Of a DNA stretch of 19,797 nucleotides, positions 1-7,424 are shown piece after piece (position 1 is the stretch's first letter; each line of letters begins with the position of its first letter). A program made the position numbers and the translations under genes. Origin of the DNA: Corallococcus sp. (GTDB taxonomy: Bacteria > Bacillota > Clostridia > Christensenellales > CAG-314); NCBI GenBank assembly GCA_023663205.1, contig JAMPHX010000018.1:1-19797 (forward strand). The letters run 5' to 3'. Below the pieces are notes generated by a model. It did no database searches, was not told where the DNA came from, and was given only the letters and a program-made list of their open reading frames with translations.

Positions 1-768
1 CGATTTTTGTCATTTTTTCTATTTCTTCATTTGAAAAATGAGTAGGCATAGATTGTTTGACTGACTGTATAGACTCTATATCGGAATATCTGTCTGCGTT
101 TATTACAGCGTGAGCAAATTCGGGCGTTACATTTGGGTTGTCGGGCGTTAAATCAACAAGCACACCCCGTACAGACATTCTTAAACTCGTATTGACTCAT
201 AACGGCGGGCAATTCCGCTTCGTTCATAGCGTATTTTCCGACGGCGTATTTCACAAGTGTATCATCGTATTGTTTTGCCTTTTGCCAAAACGATTTTTCA
301 TAATCACACATTGCGTAGCAATCGGGGGCAACGGATATTCCTTTTCGAGAAGAAAGCACTAAACATACGCCGTTGGGTTTCAGTACTCGATACTGTTCGC
401 CGTAAAAAGCGGAAGGCTCTATATGTTCGCATACCGTATTCGATACAACTACGTCGAAACTATTATCGGGAAACGGTATTGCAGTAGCGTCGCCTTCGAT
501 AAATTTTATATCTTATTCATGTTCTTTTGCGAACCGTATAAATTCGCTATCTCTGTCAATAGCAGTTATTTCGGCATTGGGATACCAACGATGTAATGCT
601 CCTGTCAAAGCACCCGACCCGCAACCCATTTCAAGAATATTCAGGCGTTTGTTTGCATCCAAATCGAACAGTCTTGTATTGATTTGCAAACACATCGTCG
701 AATCTCAACTTTCGACTATAATATAGAGTTTTAGTCCCTTGTATAAATTTAGACCACACTGTATTCAT
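1..768 (-). pseudogene. Broken class I SAM-dependent methyltransferase (C-terminus off the left edge)
   Basis: Reading leftward, an ATG at 766-768 sits behind a good ribosome binding site (GGAGA, complement of 778-782) and begins MNTVWSKFIQGTKTLYYSRK. The frame shifts near 671-680, after FANQYK. The next frame carries the SAM-binding signature LEMGCGSGALTGALHRWYP and the acidic residue of the AITAIDRDS-like strand, then meets a TAA at 513-515. Past that stop the same frame continues with FIEGDATAIPF, FDVVVSNTVCEH and RVLKPNGVCLVLSSRKG, typical methyltransferase strands. It ends at a TGA at 153-155. A one-base shift there restores DLTPDNPNVTPEFAH and stays open to the window edge. Two frameshifts plus one stop in an otherwise collinear protein mean a decayed gene, unless the assembly is at fault. 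The substrate cannot be read from the sequence. The family assignment rests on the GxGxG-like motif and the fold order. Confidence 0.85.
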
Positions 769-975
769 TTTCAATTATCTCCTATAATAACCGAATTCCG
801 TAATCACGTTACCAAATCACTGTTTTCCGCATTTTCACTGCAACCGGTTGACTGTTGCAAAGAGTAAGATTTATTTCTATTGTAAATTATAATACTTGCC
901 ATGCAGATACTAATGTCTTTTACGATAGTTTTTGCAAATAAACTAATATACGGTGTATGCTTGCTCAATGTAATA

Positions 976-1509
976 TCATTTGAGTTGTTTGTTTTCTTTC
1001 AACTGTTCGTCGTTGTTTTCGCAGAGTTTACGTTCCACATAGGCGCGTTTACGGTTATTGGTAAACATCGCCCAAACAAGACATATTATCGAAACCGCAT
1101 ACGTTGCCGTAGCGTAAAATATCGCACCCAATACGGCCATTGCTATCAAAACGCATATTTCTATTACCAGTTCTATGCAATGGTCTTTGAGCCATTTTTT
1201 TGAAAAATAGCGTTCCTTATCGCGCATTGTAAATACGCTTTTGCCGAGGACGGTTTTTATGTTGCTTTCCGCTTGCTGTTTGTAATCTTCTACCGAAGTT
1301 ATTTTTTCGCCGGAAAGTATTTCGTTGATACTCACATTGAATTTGTCGCTCAATGCCTGCAACATCTCCACCGGCGGAAGATAGGTTCCCGTTTCCCATC
1401 GGGATACGGTTTTGTTGGTGACGCCCAATTCTGTTCCGAGTTGTTCCTGAGTAATGTTGTTTTCCCGTCGTAAGTCGGCGATAAATTTGCCTATTTTTAC
1501 CATATCCAT
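976..1509 (-). CDS. XRE-family transcriptional regulator with two C-terminal membrane helices
   Basis: A 177-residue protein. Residues 5-66 form a Cro/CI-type helix-turn-helix (ITQEQLGTELGVTNKTVSRWE with the usual TYLPPVEML and ISEIL-like end). A linker follows, then two hydrophobic helices at about 112-130 and 132-150, and a charged tail. I chose the ATG at 1509 because AAGGAG lies 8 bases upstream. The longer frame from 1545 has no such site, and the ATG two codons later is too far from it. XRE proteins of this build are common in Firmicutes; the membrane part is thought to sense or anchor, but the signal is not known. The gene stands alone, with the broken methyltransferase downstream on the same strand. 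An inverted repeat flanks its likely start region, which would fit autoregulation. Confidence 0.85.
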   Translation of the reverse strand: MDMVKIGKFIADLRRENNITQEQLGTELGVTNKTVSRWETGTYLPPVEMLQALSDKFNVSINEILSGEKITSVEDYKQQAESNIKTVLGKSVFTMRDKERYFSKKWLKDHCIELVIEICVLIAMAVLGAIFYATATYAVSIICLVWAMFTNNRKRAYVERKLCENNDEQLKENKQLK

Positions 1510-1533
1510 AGTAACCACTCCTTTTGTAGTTTT

Positions 1534-1539
1534 ATTGTA
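1534..1539 (-). promoter_or_regulatory. Possible extended -10 element for the XRE/membrane gene
   Basis: On the minus strand, TACAAT is preceded by TG plus one base, an extended -10 pattern, about 25 bases before the start codon. No good -35 hexamer is seen 16-18 bases further upstream. GTAACC (about 1510-1516) and GGTTAC (about 1559-1565) lie on either side as an inverted repeat, a possible operator. This is sequence-pattern inference only. Confidence 0.35.
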
Positions 1540-1805
1540 GCACAAATATATAAAAAGCGGTTACCCACAAACAGCGAATTTACTACAAATTTAACGGAAA
1601 GACTGTTTTGTTTGCAAAAATACGGTATAGCAAAGACCTTCCGTTTGCTATGCTGACGCTAAGCGGTAAAATTTAAATTTACGTAATTACTCCATATAGA
1701 GCCTTGCAATATTATTTTGCGGTCAAACTGCATTTAAGTACGGTCTTTATCGGGCGAGGCGCGTTACAATTATTACTGTTTTACGTATTTGTTCGGCATA
1801 GCAGG

Positions 1806-1834
1806 TTTACAAATGTTGTAAAAAATAGTATACT
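1806..1834 (+). promoter_or_regulatory. Sigma-A-like promoter for the small XRE gene
   Basis: TTTACA at 1806-1811 and TATACT at 1829-1834 are separated by 17 bases. Each hexamer differs from consensus by one base. The start codon of the following gene is 62 bases after the -10 box. No competing gene lies between. Confidence 0.6.
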
Positions 1835-1896
1835 GAATAAAAAGTCGCAGGTATATATTATAAAACACGGCGTAAATTTAGTAAAAGAGGTGCGTA

Positions 1897-2229
1897 ATGG
1901 ACGTTAAACGCAGAGTAATAGATTGGCAAAAAACAGGTTTGAAGTTGAAATTGTTGCGCTGCGACAATCTTAATTTGCGCAGATACGTTTGCAGACAACT
2001 TAGTCTGGGACTTAAAATGCGCCACATCTGCAAGGCGGAGAACTGTGAGAACTGTATATTCGAGGTGGATAACCAAATAAGTCAAGCAGAACTTGCCGAA
2101 GTCATGAACGTAAGCGATTCCATAATAACAAACTGGGAAAACGGCAGAACGCCGCCCGAACTCGAAGATTTGCTGTTTTATGCCGATATTTGTAAAATTG
2201 ACCTATTCGATATAATAGTGTTTAAGTAG
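1897..2229 (+). CDS. Small XRE-type helix-turn-helix protein with N-terminal cysteine cluster
   Basis: A 110-residue protein. AGAGGTG lies 7 bases before the ATG at 1897. Residues 60-108 are a recognisable helix-turn-helix (ISQAELAEVMNVSDSIITNW, then ENGRTPP, LEDLLFYADI, IDLFDII). The first half is not part of the usual fold: it carries cysteines at 22, 32, 45, 50 and 53, the last three spaced C-x4-C-x2-C, which could bind a metal ion. It is a likely DNA-binding regulator; the target and signal cannot be told. It lies 412 bases upstream of the RHH-clpB unit on the same strand, with its own promoter, so membership in that operon is unlikely. Confidence 0.8.
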   Translation: MDVKRRVIDWQKTGLKLKLLRCDNLNLRRYVCRQLSLGLKMRHICKAENCENCIFEVDNQISQAELAEVMNVSDSIITNWENGRTPPELEDLLFYADICKIDLFDIIVFK

Positions 2230-2641
2230 CCCGAGCGCGCATTGCAAATACGCTGTCGGTATTTGGCAGGCAGGTAAATTATAAAACGCGTTTGATAGTT
2301 TTTAACTAAGGTTAGCGTCGGGTTAGTCGCGCCTTTTGTCAAATATCGGCATATACGGCCGTATATTTGCTGTGCGGTTGCCGCAAATTGTATTTTGATA
2401 ATCGATGTTTCTTTTGCTTTAAACTTGCTTTTTACCTATTTTGAAGTTGATTTCAATTTTTTTTGCCCAATGTATTTTTAACCGTTAATGTTAAGAACTT
2501 TTTTAGCATAATTTAGTATTCTTGCACACAATGTTAATAATTTTGTTGACAAATTATTAAAATATGTTAAAATATTGTTGTAAAAACATTAAGTCAATCG
2601 TCAACAATTATGTAAGACGGTTTTGTTTTTAAGGAGCGTCA
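2230..2641. other. Gene-free intergenic region upstream of the clpB unit
   Basis: This stretch contains a perfect 16-bp palindrome at 2351-2366 and a weak AT-rich hairpin (TTGAA at 2441-2445, TTCAA at 2452-2456) followed by eight T, which could end transcription from the XRE gene. A very AT-rich tract then leads into the clpB-unit promoter at 2546-2573. No coding frame is supported. I saw no CIRCE element (TTAGCACTC with its inverted partner) and no clear CtsR heptad repeat. Confidence 0.5.
2546..2573 (+). promoter_or_regulatory. Sigma-A-like promoter of the RHH-clpB unit
   Basis: A consensus TTGACA at 2546-2551 and TAAAAT at 2568-2573 are spaced by 16 bases. The start codon is 68 bases after the -10 box. 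Within the leader a short direct repeat (GTCAA twice, at about 2593-2604, 7-base period) could be an operator half-site, but its period does not match the CtsR consensus. Confidence 0.6.
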
Positions 2642-3268
2642 ATGGGGAAAAATATATACAGTTTATTGCTTTCGGAAGAATTGGTGTCGCGCATTGACGG
2701 TATGGCGTCCAAGCGCGGATTGTCGCGTTCGAGTATGTTAGACGGTATACTTGCAGAGTATTTCGATACGGATACGCCCGAAACGCGTATGCGCGAGTTT
2801 TTTGCCAATATGGAAAAACTTATCGAACCGCACAGTACAATGCGGTTTTGCAATATGGCTTCCGACAATATGGCGTCCATTCTTTCGCCCTTGCCGTACC
2901 GCTACAAGCCTACAATAAAGTATTCTTTGGAACTTGTAGGCGACGACAAATATTTGGGCAGACTCAAAGTCACAATGAGGACGGCAAACGGCGAATTGAT
3001 ATACAAGTTGGACGAATTTTTCCGCGCGTATTACCAAGTGGAAAGCGCATTTTTGCGAGAGGATTTGGTATGCAGCGTAGGCAAAGGCGGATATTCGCGC
3101 GTGCTGTTCCGTCCGCAGGGAGATGCCAAGACACAAGCCGATGCCGTTTGCAAGTATGTGGATATGTTGGACAGACTGCTAAGCGTATACTTTTCCGACG
3201 AAAATTTCGGCATAGACGGTATTGCCGACGTTTACTCCGAGTTTATAAAAAATTCAACTGTTGTATAA
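2642..3268 (+). CDS. Ribbon-helix-helix-type protein, possible regulator of clpB
   Basis: A 208-residue protein starting at an ATG 5 bases after AAGGAG. Residues 3-45 look like a ribbon-helix-helix DNA-binding domain: a short strand (IYSLLLS), helix EELVSRIDGMASKRG, turn SRSSM and second helix LDGILAEYF. The following 160 residues contain a predicted alpha/beta region that I do not recognise. The stop codon is only 12 bases before the clpB start, so the two genes are almost surely co-transcribed from the promoter at 2546. In many Firmicutes the clp genes follow ctsR. This protein sits in that place but shows no CtsR similarity that I can see. A role in controlling the operon is therefore inference from position and domain only. 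Confidence 0.75.
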   Translation: MGKNIYSLLLSEELVSRIDGMASKRGLSRSSMLDGILAEYFDTDTPETRMREFFANMEKLIEPHSTMRFCNMASDNMASILSPLPYRYKPTIKYSLELVGDDKYLGRLKVTMRTANGELIYKLDEFFRAYYQVESAFLREDLVCSVGKGGYSRVLFRPQGDAKTQADAVCKYVDMLDRLLSVYFSDENFGIDGIADVYSEFIKNSTVV

Positions 3269-3280
3269 GGTGGTGATTAT

Positions 3281-5857
3281 ATGAATGCAAATAAATTTAC
3301 GCAAAAATCATTAGTTGCATTGGAAGATGCCCAAAGCATTGCCCGTAAAAACGGCAACAGCGAACTTTTGCCGCTGCACTTGCTTTGCGGGTTGCTGTCC
3401 GACGGCGAAGGAACGGTATACTCTGTACTTACGGGAAGCGGAACGGATGCGCAATCGCTGCTTGGCTCCGCGCGTGAGGAAGTATCGAAACTACCTAAGA
3501 TGAGCGGCGCAAGCAATTTGTACGCAAGCAATGCCGTTCAGCAGGTACTCGACAGGGCAGAAGCGGTCGCCGACGAAATGAAAGACGAATACGTATCCGT
3601 CGAGCATCTGTTTATCGGATTGCTCGATAAAGCCGACGGTACGGTTTCCAAACTGTTTGCACGTTTCGGCGTCAAAAAGGACGCCTTTATGAATACGCTG
3701 ATGAAAGTGCGCGGCAACGTGCGCGTCACAAGCGATACTCCCGAAGATACCTACGACGTTTTGAGCAAGTACGGAAGCGATTTGGTTGAACTTGCCCGTC
3801 AACAAAAGTTGGACCCCGTAATAGGAAGGGAAGCGGAAATACGCAGTTGCATACAGATATTATCGCGCAAAACCAAGAACAACCCCGTGCTTATAGGCGA
3901 GGCGGGCGTAGGTAAAACCGCCATTGCGGAAGGACTTGCGCAGCGTATTATGCGCGGCGACGTTCCCACGGGGCTCAAAGACCGCAAATTGTTTTCGCTG
4001 GATATCGGCGCGCTTATCGCGGGGGCAAAGTTCCGCGGAGAGTTTGAAGAGAGGCTCAAAGCGGTGCTTTCCGAAGTGAAGAAAAGCGACGGCAAAATAA
4101 TCCTGTTTATCGACGAATTGCACACAATAGTCGGCGCAGGCAAAACGGACGGCGCAATGGACGCGGGTAATCTGCTGAAACCTATGCTTGCGCGCGGAGA
4201 GTTGCATTGCATAGGCGCGACCACTCTTGACGAATACCGCAAGTATATCGAAAAAGACCCCGCATTGGAAAGACGGTTTCAACCGGTTACCGTCAATCAA
4301 CCCACTGTGGAAGATACAATTTCGATTTTGCGCGGACTGAAAAACAGATACGAAGTATTCCACGGCGTCAAAATACAAGATTCCGCGCTTATTGCCGCAA
4401 GTACGCTTAGCGACAGGTACGTAACCGATAGGTTCTTGCCGGACAAAGCCATTGACCTTGTGGATGAGGCGTGCGCGATGATTCGTACCGAAATGGACAG
4501 TATGCCGCAAGAAATGGACGACATTTCGCGCAAAATAATGCAGTTGCAAATAGAACAGGAAGCGCTCAAAAAGGAAACCGACAAACTTTCCGCATCTCAC
4601 AAAAAGGAAATTGCCGAAAACTTGGCGGTTTTGCAGGAAAAGTTCAACCGAATGTCCGCCAAATGGAATGCGGAAAAACAATCTATCAAAAAGGTTCAAA
4701 GTCTGCGCGAACAAATAGACAGCGTAAACGACCAAATACAAATTGCCGAAAGAAATTACGACCTCAACAAGGTTGCGGAACTCAGGTACGGCAAACTGCC
4801 CGAACTCGGCAAAAAACTTCAAGAGGAAGAAGAAATAATCGGCAGCAAAAACAGTCTGCTCAAAGACTGCGTCACCGACGAGGAGATAGCGCGCGTAATT
4901 TGCCGTTGGACGGGCATACCCGTTTCCAAATTGGAAACGAGCGAAAAGCAAAAACTCATCGAGTTGCCCGCCAAGATGCGCAAAAGAGTAATAGGACAGG
5001 ACGAAGCGGTACAAAAGGTATGCGACGCTATATTACGGTCGCGTGCGGGTATTGCAAGTCCCGACAGACCGATAGGCAGTTTTATGTTTTTGGGTCCTAC
5101 GGGCGTGGGTAAAACGGAACTTGCCAAAACGCTTGCCGAAAATCTGTTTGACGACGAGCGCAACATAATACGTATAGATATGAGCGAGTATATGGAAAAG
5201 CATACGGTTTCGCGGCTTATCGGCGCGCCTCCGGGATACGTCGGTTACGATGAGGGCGGACAACTTACCGAAGCGGTACGCCGCAAACCTTATTCCGTAG
5301 TATTGTTCGATGAGATTGAAAAGGCGCATAGCGACGTGTTTAACGTATTGCTTCAAATACTGGATGACGGCAGGGCAACCGACGGGCAGGGGCGCACGGT
5401 AGACTTCAAAAATACGGTAATAATTATGACAAGCAACCTCGGAAGCGACGTTATTCTTGAAAGTATGGAAACGGACGGCAAGATAACCGAGCAAGCATCG
5501 GAAAAAGTAAACGAAATGCTTAAAGTTCAATTCCGTCCCGAATTTTTGAACCGAATGGACGAAATAATACTGTTCAAATCCATTGACGAAAAAAATATCG
5601 CTGCAATTGCGGATATTATGTTTAATCGTCTCGGCGAACTTATGCGCGAAAAGCAGTTGAATCTTGAAATAACTCCGCAGGCAAAGAAATACATTTGTCA
5701 AAACGGATATGACAGCGTGTACGGAGCGCGTCCGCTAAGACGGTATATACAGCGCAACGTGGAAACGCTCGTTGCCAAAGAGATAGTATCCAAGGATTTG
5801 TCCGCAGGCGATACCGTCACGGTGGATGTGAACGGAGACGGCTTGTTTGTAAAATAA
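3281..5857 (+). CDS. clpB: ClpB protein disaggregase (Hsp100 AAA+ ATPase)
   Basis: An 858-residue protein, almost the same length as E. coli ClpB. The order of parts is: double Clp N-terminal repeat (1-145), first AAA+ module with Walker A GEAGVGKT (206-213) and Walker B FIDELH, long coiled-coil middle domain (about 405-520), second AAA+ module with GPTGVGKT (605-612) and LFDEIEKAH, and sensor-2 GARPLRR near the end. The long middle domain, and the absence of an obvious ClpP-contact IGF/LGF loop, point to ClpB rather than ClpC. ClpB hexamers thread aggregated proteins through a central pore with DnaK help, in the cytoplasm. The start at 3281 has AAGGTGG upstream. The gene follows the RHH gene by 12 bases and ends in a hairpin. 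Confidence 0.95.
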   Translation: MNANKFTQKSLVALEDAQSIARKNGNSELLPLHLLCGLLSDGEGTVYSVLTGSGTDAQSLLGSAREEVSKLPKMSGASNLYASNAVQQVLDRAEAVADEMKDEYVSVEHLFIGLLDKADGTVSKLFARFGVKKDAFMNTLMKVRGNVRVTSDTPEDTYDVLSKYGSDLVELARQQKLDPVIGREAEIRSCIQILSRKTKNNPVLIGEAGVGKTAIAEGLAQRIMRGDVPTGLKDRKLFSLDIGALIAGAKFRGEFEERLKAVLSEVKKSDGKIILFIDELHTIVGAGKTDGAMDAGNLLKPMLARGELHCIGATTLDEYRKYIEKDPALERRFQPVTVNQPTVEDTISILRGLKNRYEVFHGVKIQDSALIAASTLSDRYVTDRFLPDKAIDLVDEACAMIRTEMDSMPQEMDDISRKIMQLQIEQEALKKETDKLSASHKKEIAENLAVLQEKFNRMSAKWNAEKQSIKKVQSLREQIDSVNDQIQIAERNYDLNKVAELRYGKLPELGKKLQEEEEIIGSKNSLLKDCVTDEEIARVICRWTGIPVSKLETSEKQKLIELPAKMRKRVIGQDEAVQKVCDAILRSRAGIASPDRPIGSFMFLGPTGVGKTELAKTLAENLFDDERNIIRIDMSEYMEKHTVSRLIGAPPGYVGYDEGGQLTEAVRRKPYSVVLFDEIEKAHSDVFNVLLQILDDGRATDGQGRTVDFKNTVIIMTSNLGSDVILESMETDGKITEQASEKVNEMLKVQFRPEFLNRMDEIILFKSIDEKNIAAIADIMFNRLGELMREKQLNLEITPQAKKYICQNGYDSVYGARPLRRYIQRNVETLVAKEIVSKDLSAGDTVTVDVNGDGLFVK

Positions 5858-5860
5858 AAT

Positions 5861-5916
5861 AACGCTTCTTGCGCTAATCGGAAGTTACTTCAAAGTGCGG
5901 CGCAGGAAGCGTTTTG
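5861..5916 (+). terminator. Rho-independent-type terminator after clpB
   Basis: AACGCTTCTTGCGC (5861-5874) pairs with GCGCAGGAAGCGTT (5900-5913) over 14 bp with one G-U pair and a 25-base loop, followed by a short T run. It begins 3 bases after the clpB stop. The long loop and short tail make it less than ideal. Confidence 0.65.
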
Positions 5917-5935
5917 CATATGTTATGCTCAAATG

Positions 5936-5965
5936 TTTACAATATGCGGCAAATTATGTTACAAT
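5936..5965 (+). promoter_or_regulatory. Sigma-A-like promoter of the esterase-dtd-sdaA-HAD operon
   Basis: TTTACA at 5936-5941 and TACAAT at 5960-5965 are separated by 18 bases, just past the clpB terminator and 75 bases before the chosen start codon. If this promoter is right, translation cannot begin at the far-upstream in-frame ATG at 5914. Confidence 0.55.
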
Positions 5966-6039
5966 ATACAAAAATATGTGTTTTGTCTATGTATGCGATT
6001 TGTTTTATTGGGCAGACACACAGTGCTTGGGAGGATAAT

Positions 6040-6987
6040 TTGCGAAGTTTACAAAGCATAGCAGTCGACAAAATTTTGCAGGCGGCGCGCGACGTGCGAA
6101 ACAAGGCACAAAAAACCGACGACCTAACCCGTTTGGACGAGAAGCGCAAACAAAATCGCAAAAAATACAAGTTGCCCACATTTGTTTCGGCGTTTTTGCA
6201 CCCGAAAAAATACGTTGCGGCATCTACCGACTGTTACGAAATAGGCAGCGGCAGCAAATGCGTGTTGTACTTGCACGGCGGTTCTTACGTCGACCAACCG
6301 ATGATATTTCATTGGCGGTTTTTGCAGAAACTCGCTCGGGAAACGGATGTAACGGTGGTAATGCCTATATATGCCAAGGCTCCCAACAAAACCTGCGATA
6401 CCGTTGTCCCGCAAATGGCGGCAATTTACAAATCGCTGTGCAAAAGGTTTTCCGCGGAAAATATGACGATAATGGGCGACAGCGCGGGCGGCGGAATGGT
6501 GCTCGCACTGTGTCAGTTGCTTGCGCAAAACAAAGTCAAACAACCTGCGGTTGCCGTCCTTATGTCGCCGTGGTTGGATGTCAATACCGATAACCCCGAA
6601 ATCGAAAAGTATATTGGTGGAGATATTTCCTTGGATGTAAAAGATTTGCGTCTTTTCGGCGGCGCTTATCGCGGCAAAAACGACAAAACTTGCTATTTGG
6701 CAAGCCCTATCTACGGCGATTTGCGTAATCTTGCGCCGGTGAGGGTATTTATCGGTTCGTGCGAACTGTTCCTGCCGGACTGCTTGAAGTTGAAACATCT
6801 TGCAAACGAATGCGGCGCTGACGTCGAGGTGTACGAATACGCCTTTATGCAGCACGTGTTCCCCTTTATGCCAATACCCGAAGCATTGGAAGCGCGCAAA
6901 CAAATAATAGGTATAATCGAAGAATTTGCGCCGCAAGTAACCCGAAGCGGTACGGAAAAAAGCGCAAAAACAAGAGGCAAAGTATGA
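6040..6987 (+). CDS. Alpha/beta-hydrolase, HSL-type esterase family (TTG start)
   Basis: A 315-residue protein when started at TTG 6040, which has GGGAGG five bases upstream. The in-frame ATGs further up lie within or before the promoter and lack a ribosome binding site. The oxyanion motif HGG is at 79-81, the nucleophile elbow GDSAGG at 146-151 (Ser148) and the probable catalytic His at 272 in QHVF. The usual acid position is occupied by Glu (GSCELFLPD) with an Asp close by. These features define the hormone-sensitive-lipase-like carboxylesterase group, which hydrolyses short acyl esters; the natural substrate is unknown. No signal peptide is seen with the TTG start, so it should be cytoplasmic. 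The stop overlaps the dtd start as ATGA. Confidence 0.85.
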   Translation: MRSLQSIAVDKILQAARDVRNKAQKTDDLTRLDEKRKQNRKKYKLPTFVSAFLHPKKYVAASTDCYEIGSGSKCVLYLHGGSYVDQPMIFHWRFLQKLARETDVTVVMPIYAKAPNKTCDTVVPQMAAIYKSLCKRFSAENMTIMGDSAGGGMVLALCQLLAQNKVKQPAVAVLMSPWLDVNTDNPEIEKYIGGDISLDVKDLRLFGGAYRGKNDKTCYLASPIYGDLRNLAPVRVFIGSCELFLPDCLKLKHLANECGADVEVYEYAFMQHVFPFMPIPEALEARKQIIGIIEEFAPQVTRSGTEKSAKTRGKV

Positions 6988-7424
6988 AGATAGTTTTGCA
7001 AAGGGTGGCAAAAGCATCGCTTTTTGTAGAGAACAAGTTGATTTCGCAAATAGGCAAGGGCTTGGTAGTGTATTTCGGCGCGGAATCTGGCGACAGCGAG
7101 GAAAGCGCACGCTATCTTGCGGGCAAAATCGCTCGTATGCGCGTATTTGCGGATAAACAGGGCAAAATGAACTTGTCTGTAACGGATGTCGGCGGAGAAA
7201 TTTTGTCGGTATCTCAGTTTACATTGCTTGCGGATATTTCTCACGGCAACAGGCCTGATTTTTTCGCGGCGGAAAAACCCGAACGCGCCAAACAGTTGTA
7301 CTTGAAATTTTGCGAGTTTCTCGAAGAACAGGGCGTCAAAACGTCGCTTGGCGTGTTCGGCGCGGATATGACGATAGAACAGATTAACGACGGTCCCGTA
7401 ACCGTTATTGCGGAGAAAAAATGA
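6984..7424 (+). CDS. dtd: D-aminoacyl-tRNA deacylase
   Basis: A 146-residue protein, the usual length. It shows the family motifs SQFTL (77-81) and NDGPVT (135-140), which form the active site across the dimer interface, and the typical opening MKIVLQRVAKASLFV. It releases D-amino acids (classically D-tyrosine) and mischarged glycine from tRNA, keeping them out of proteins. Both ends overlap the neighbouring genes by ATGA, so translation is probably coupled with the esterase before it and the serine dehydratase after it. AGAGG lies upstream of the ATG. Confidence 0.95.
   Translation: MKIVLQRVAKASLFVENKLISQIGKGLVVYFGAESGDSEESARYLAGKIARMRVFADKQGKMNLSVTDVGGEILSVSQFTLLADISHGNRPDFFAAEKPERAKQLYLKFCEFLEEQGVKTSLGVFGADMTIEQINDGPVTVIAEKK

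Larger units (their letters stand above)
1510..1896. other. Gene-free divergent intergenic region
   Basis: The stretch lies between the divergent starts at 1509 (minus) and 1897 (plus). It holds the presumed promoters of both genes, an inverted repeat (AACGGAA at 1593-1599 and TTCCGTT at 1639-1645) of unknown meaning, and an AT-rich palindrome near 1668-1679. The short frames here show no recognisable protein. Confidence 0.5.

Noticed and set aside
2591..2604. GTCAA direct repeat as a CtsR operator
   Set aside because: The CtsR consensus is a heptad repeat (GGTCAAA-type) with a 10-base period; here the period is 7 and the flanks do not match.
3860..5014. Long open frame of 384 residues on the minus strand inside clpB
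   Set aside because: It is antisense to the highly conserved clpB coding sequence, rich in Phe, Arg and Tyr in the manner of shadow frames, and has no ribosome binding site.
5914..6039. Upstream ATG starts for the esterase, giving a hydrophobic N-terminal extension like a signal peptide
   Set aside because: The extension covers the clpB terminator end and a promoter-like sequence, and has no ribosome binding site; TTG 6040 has a strong one.
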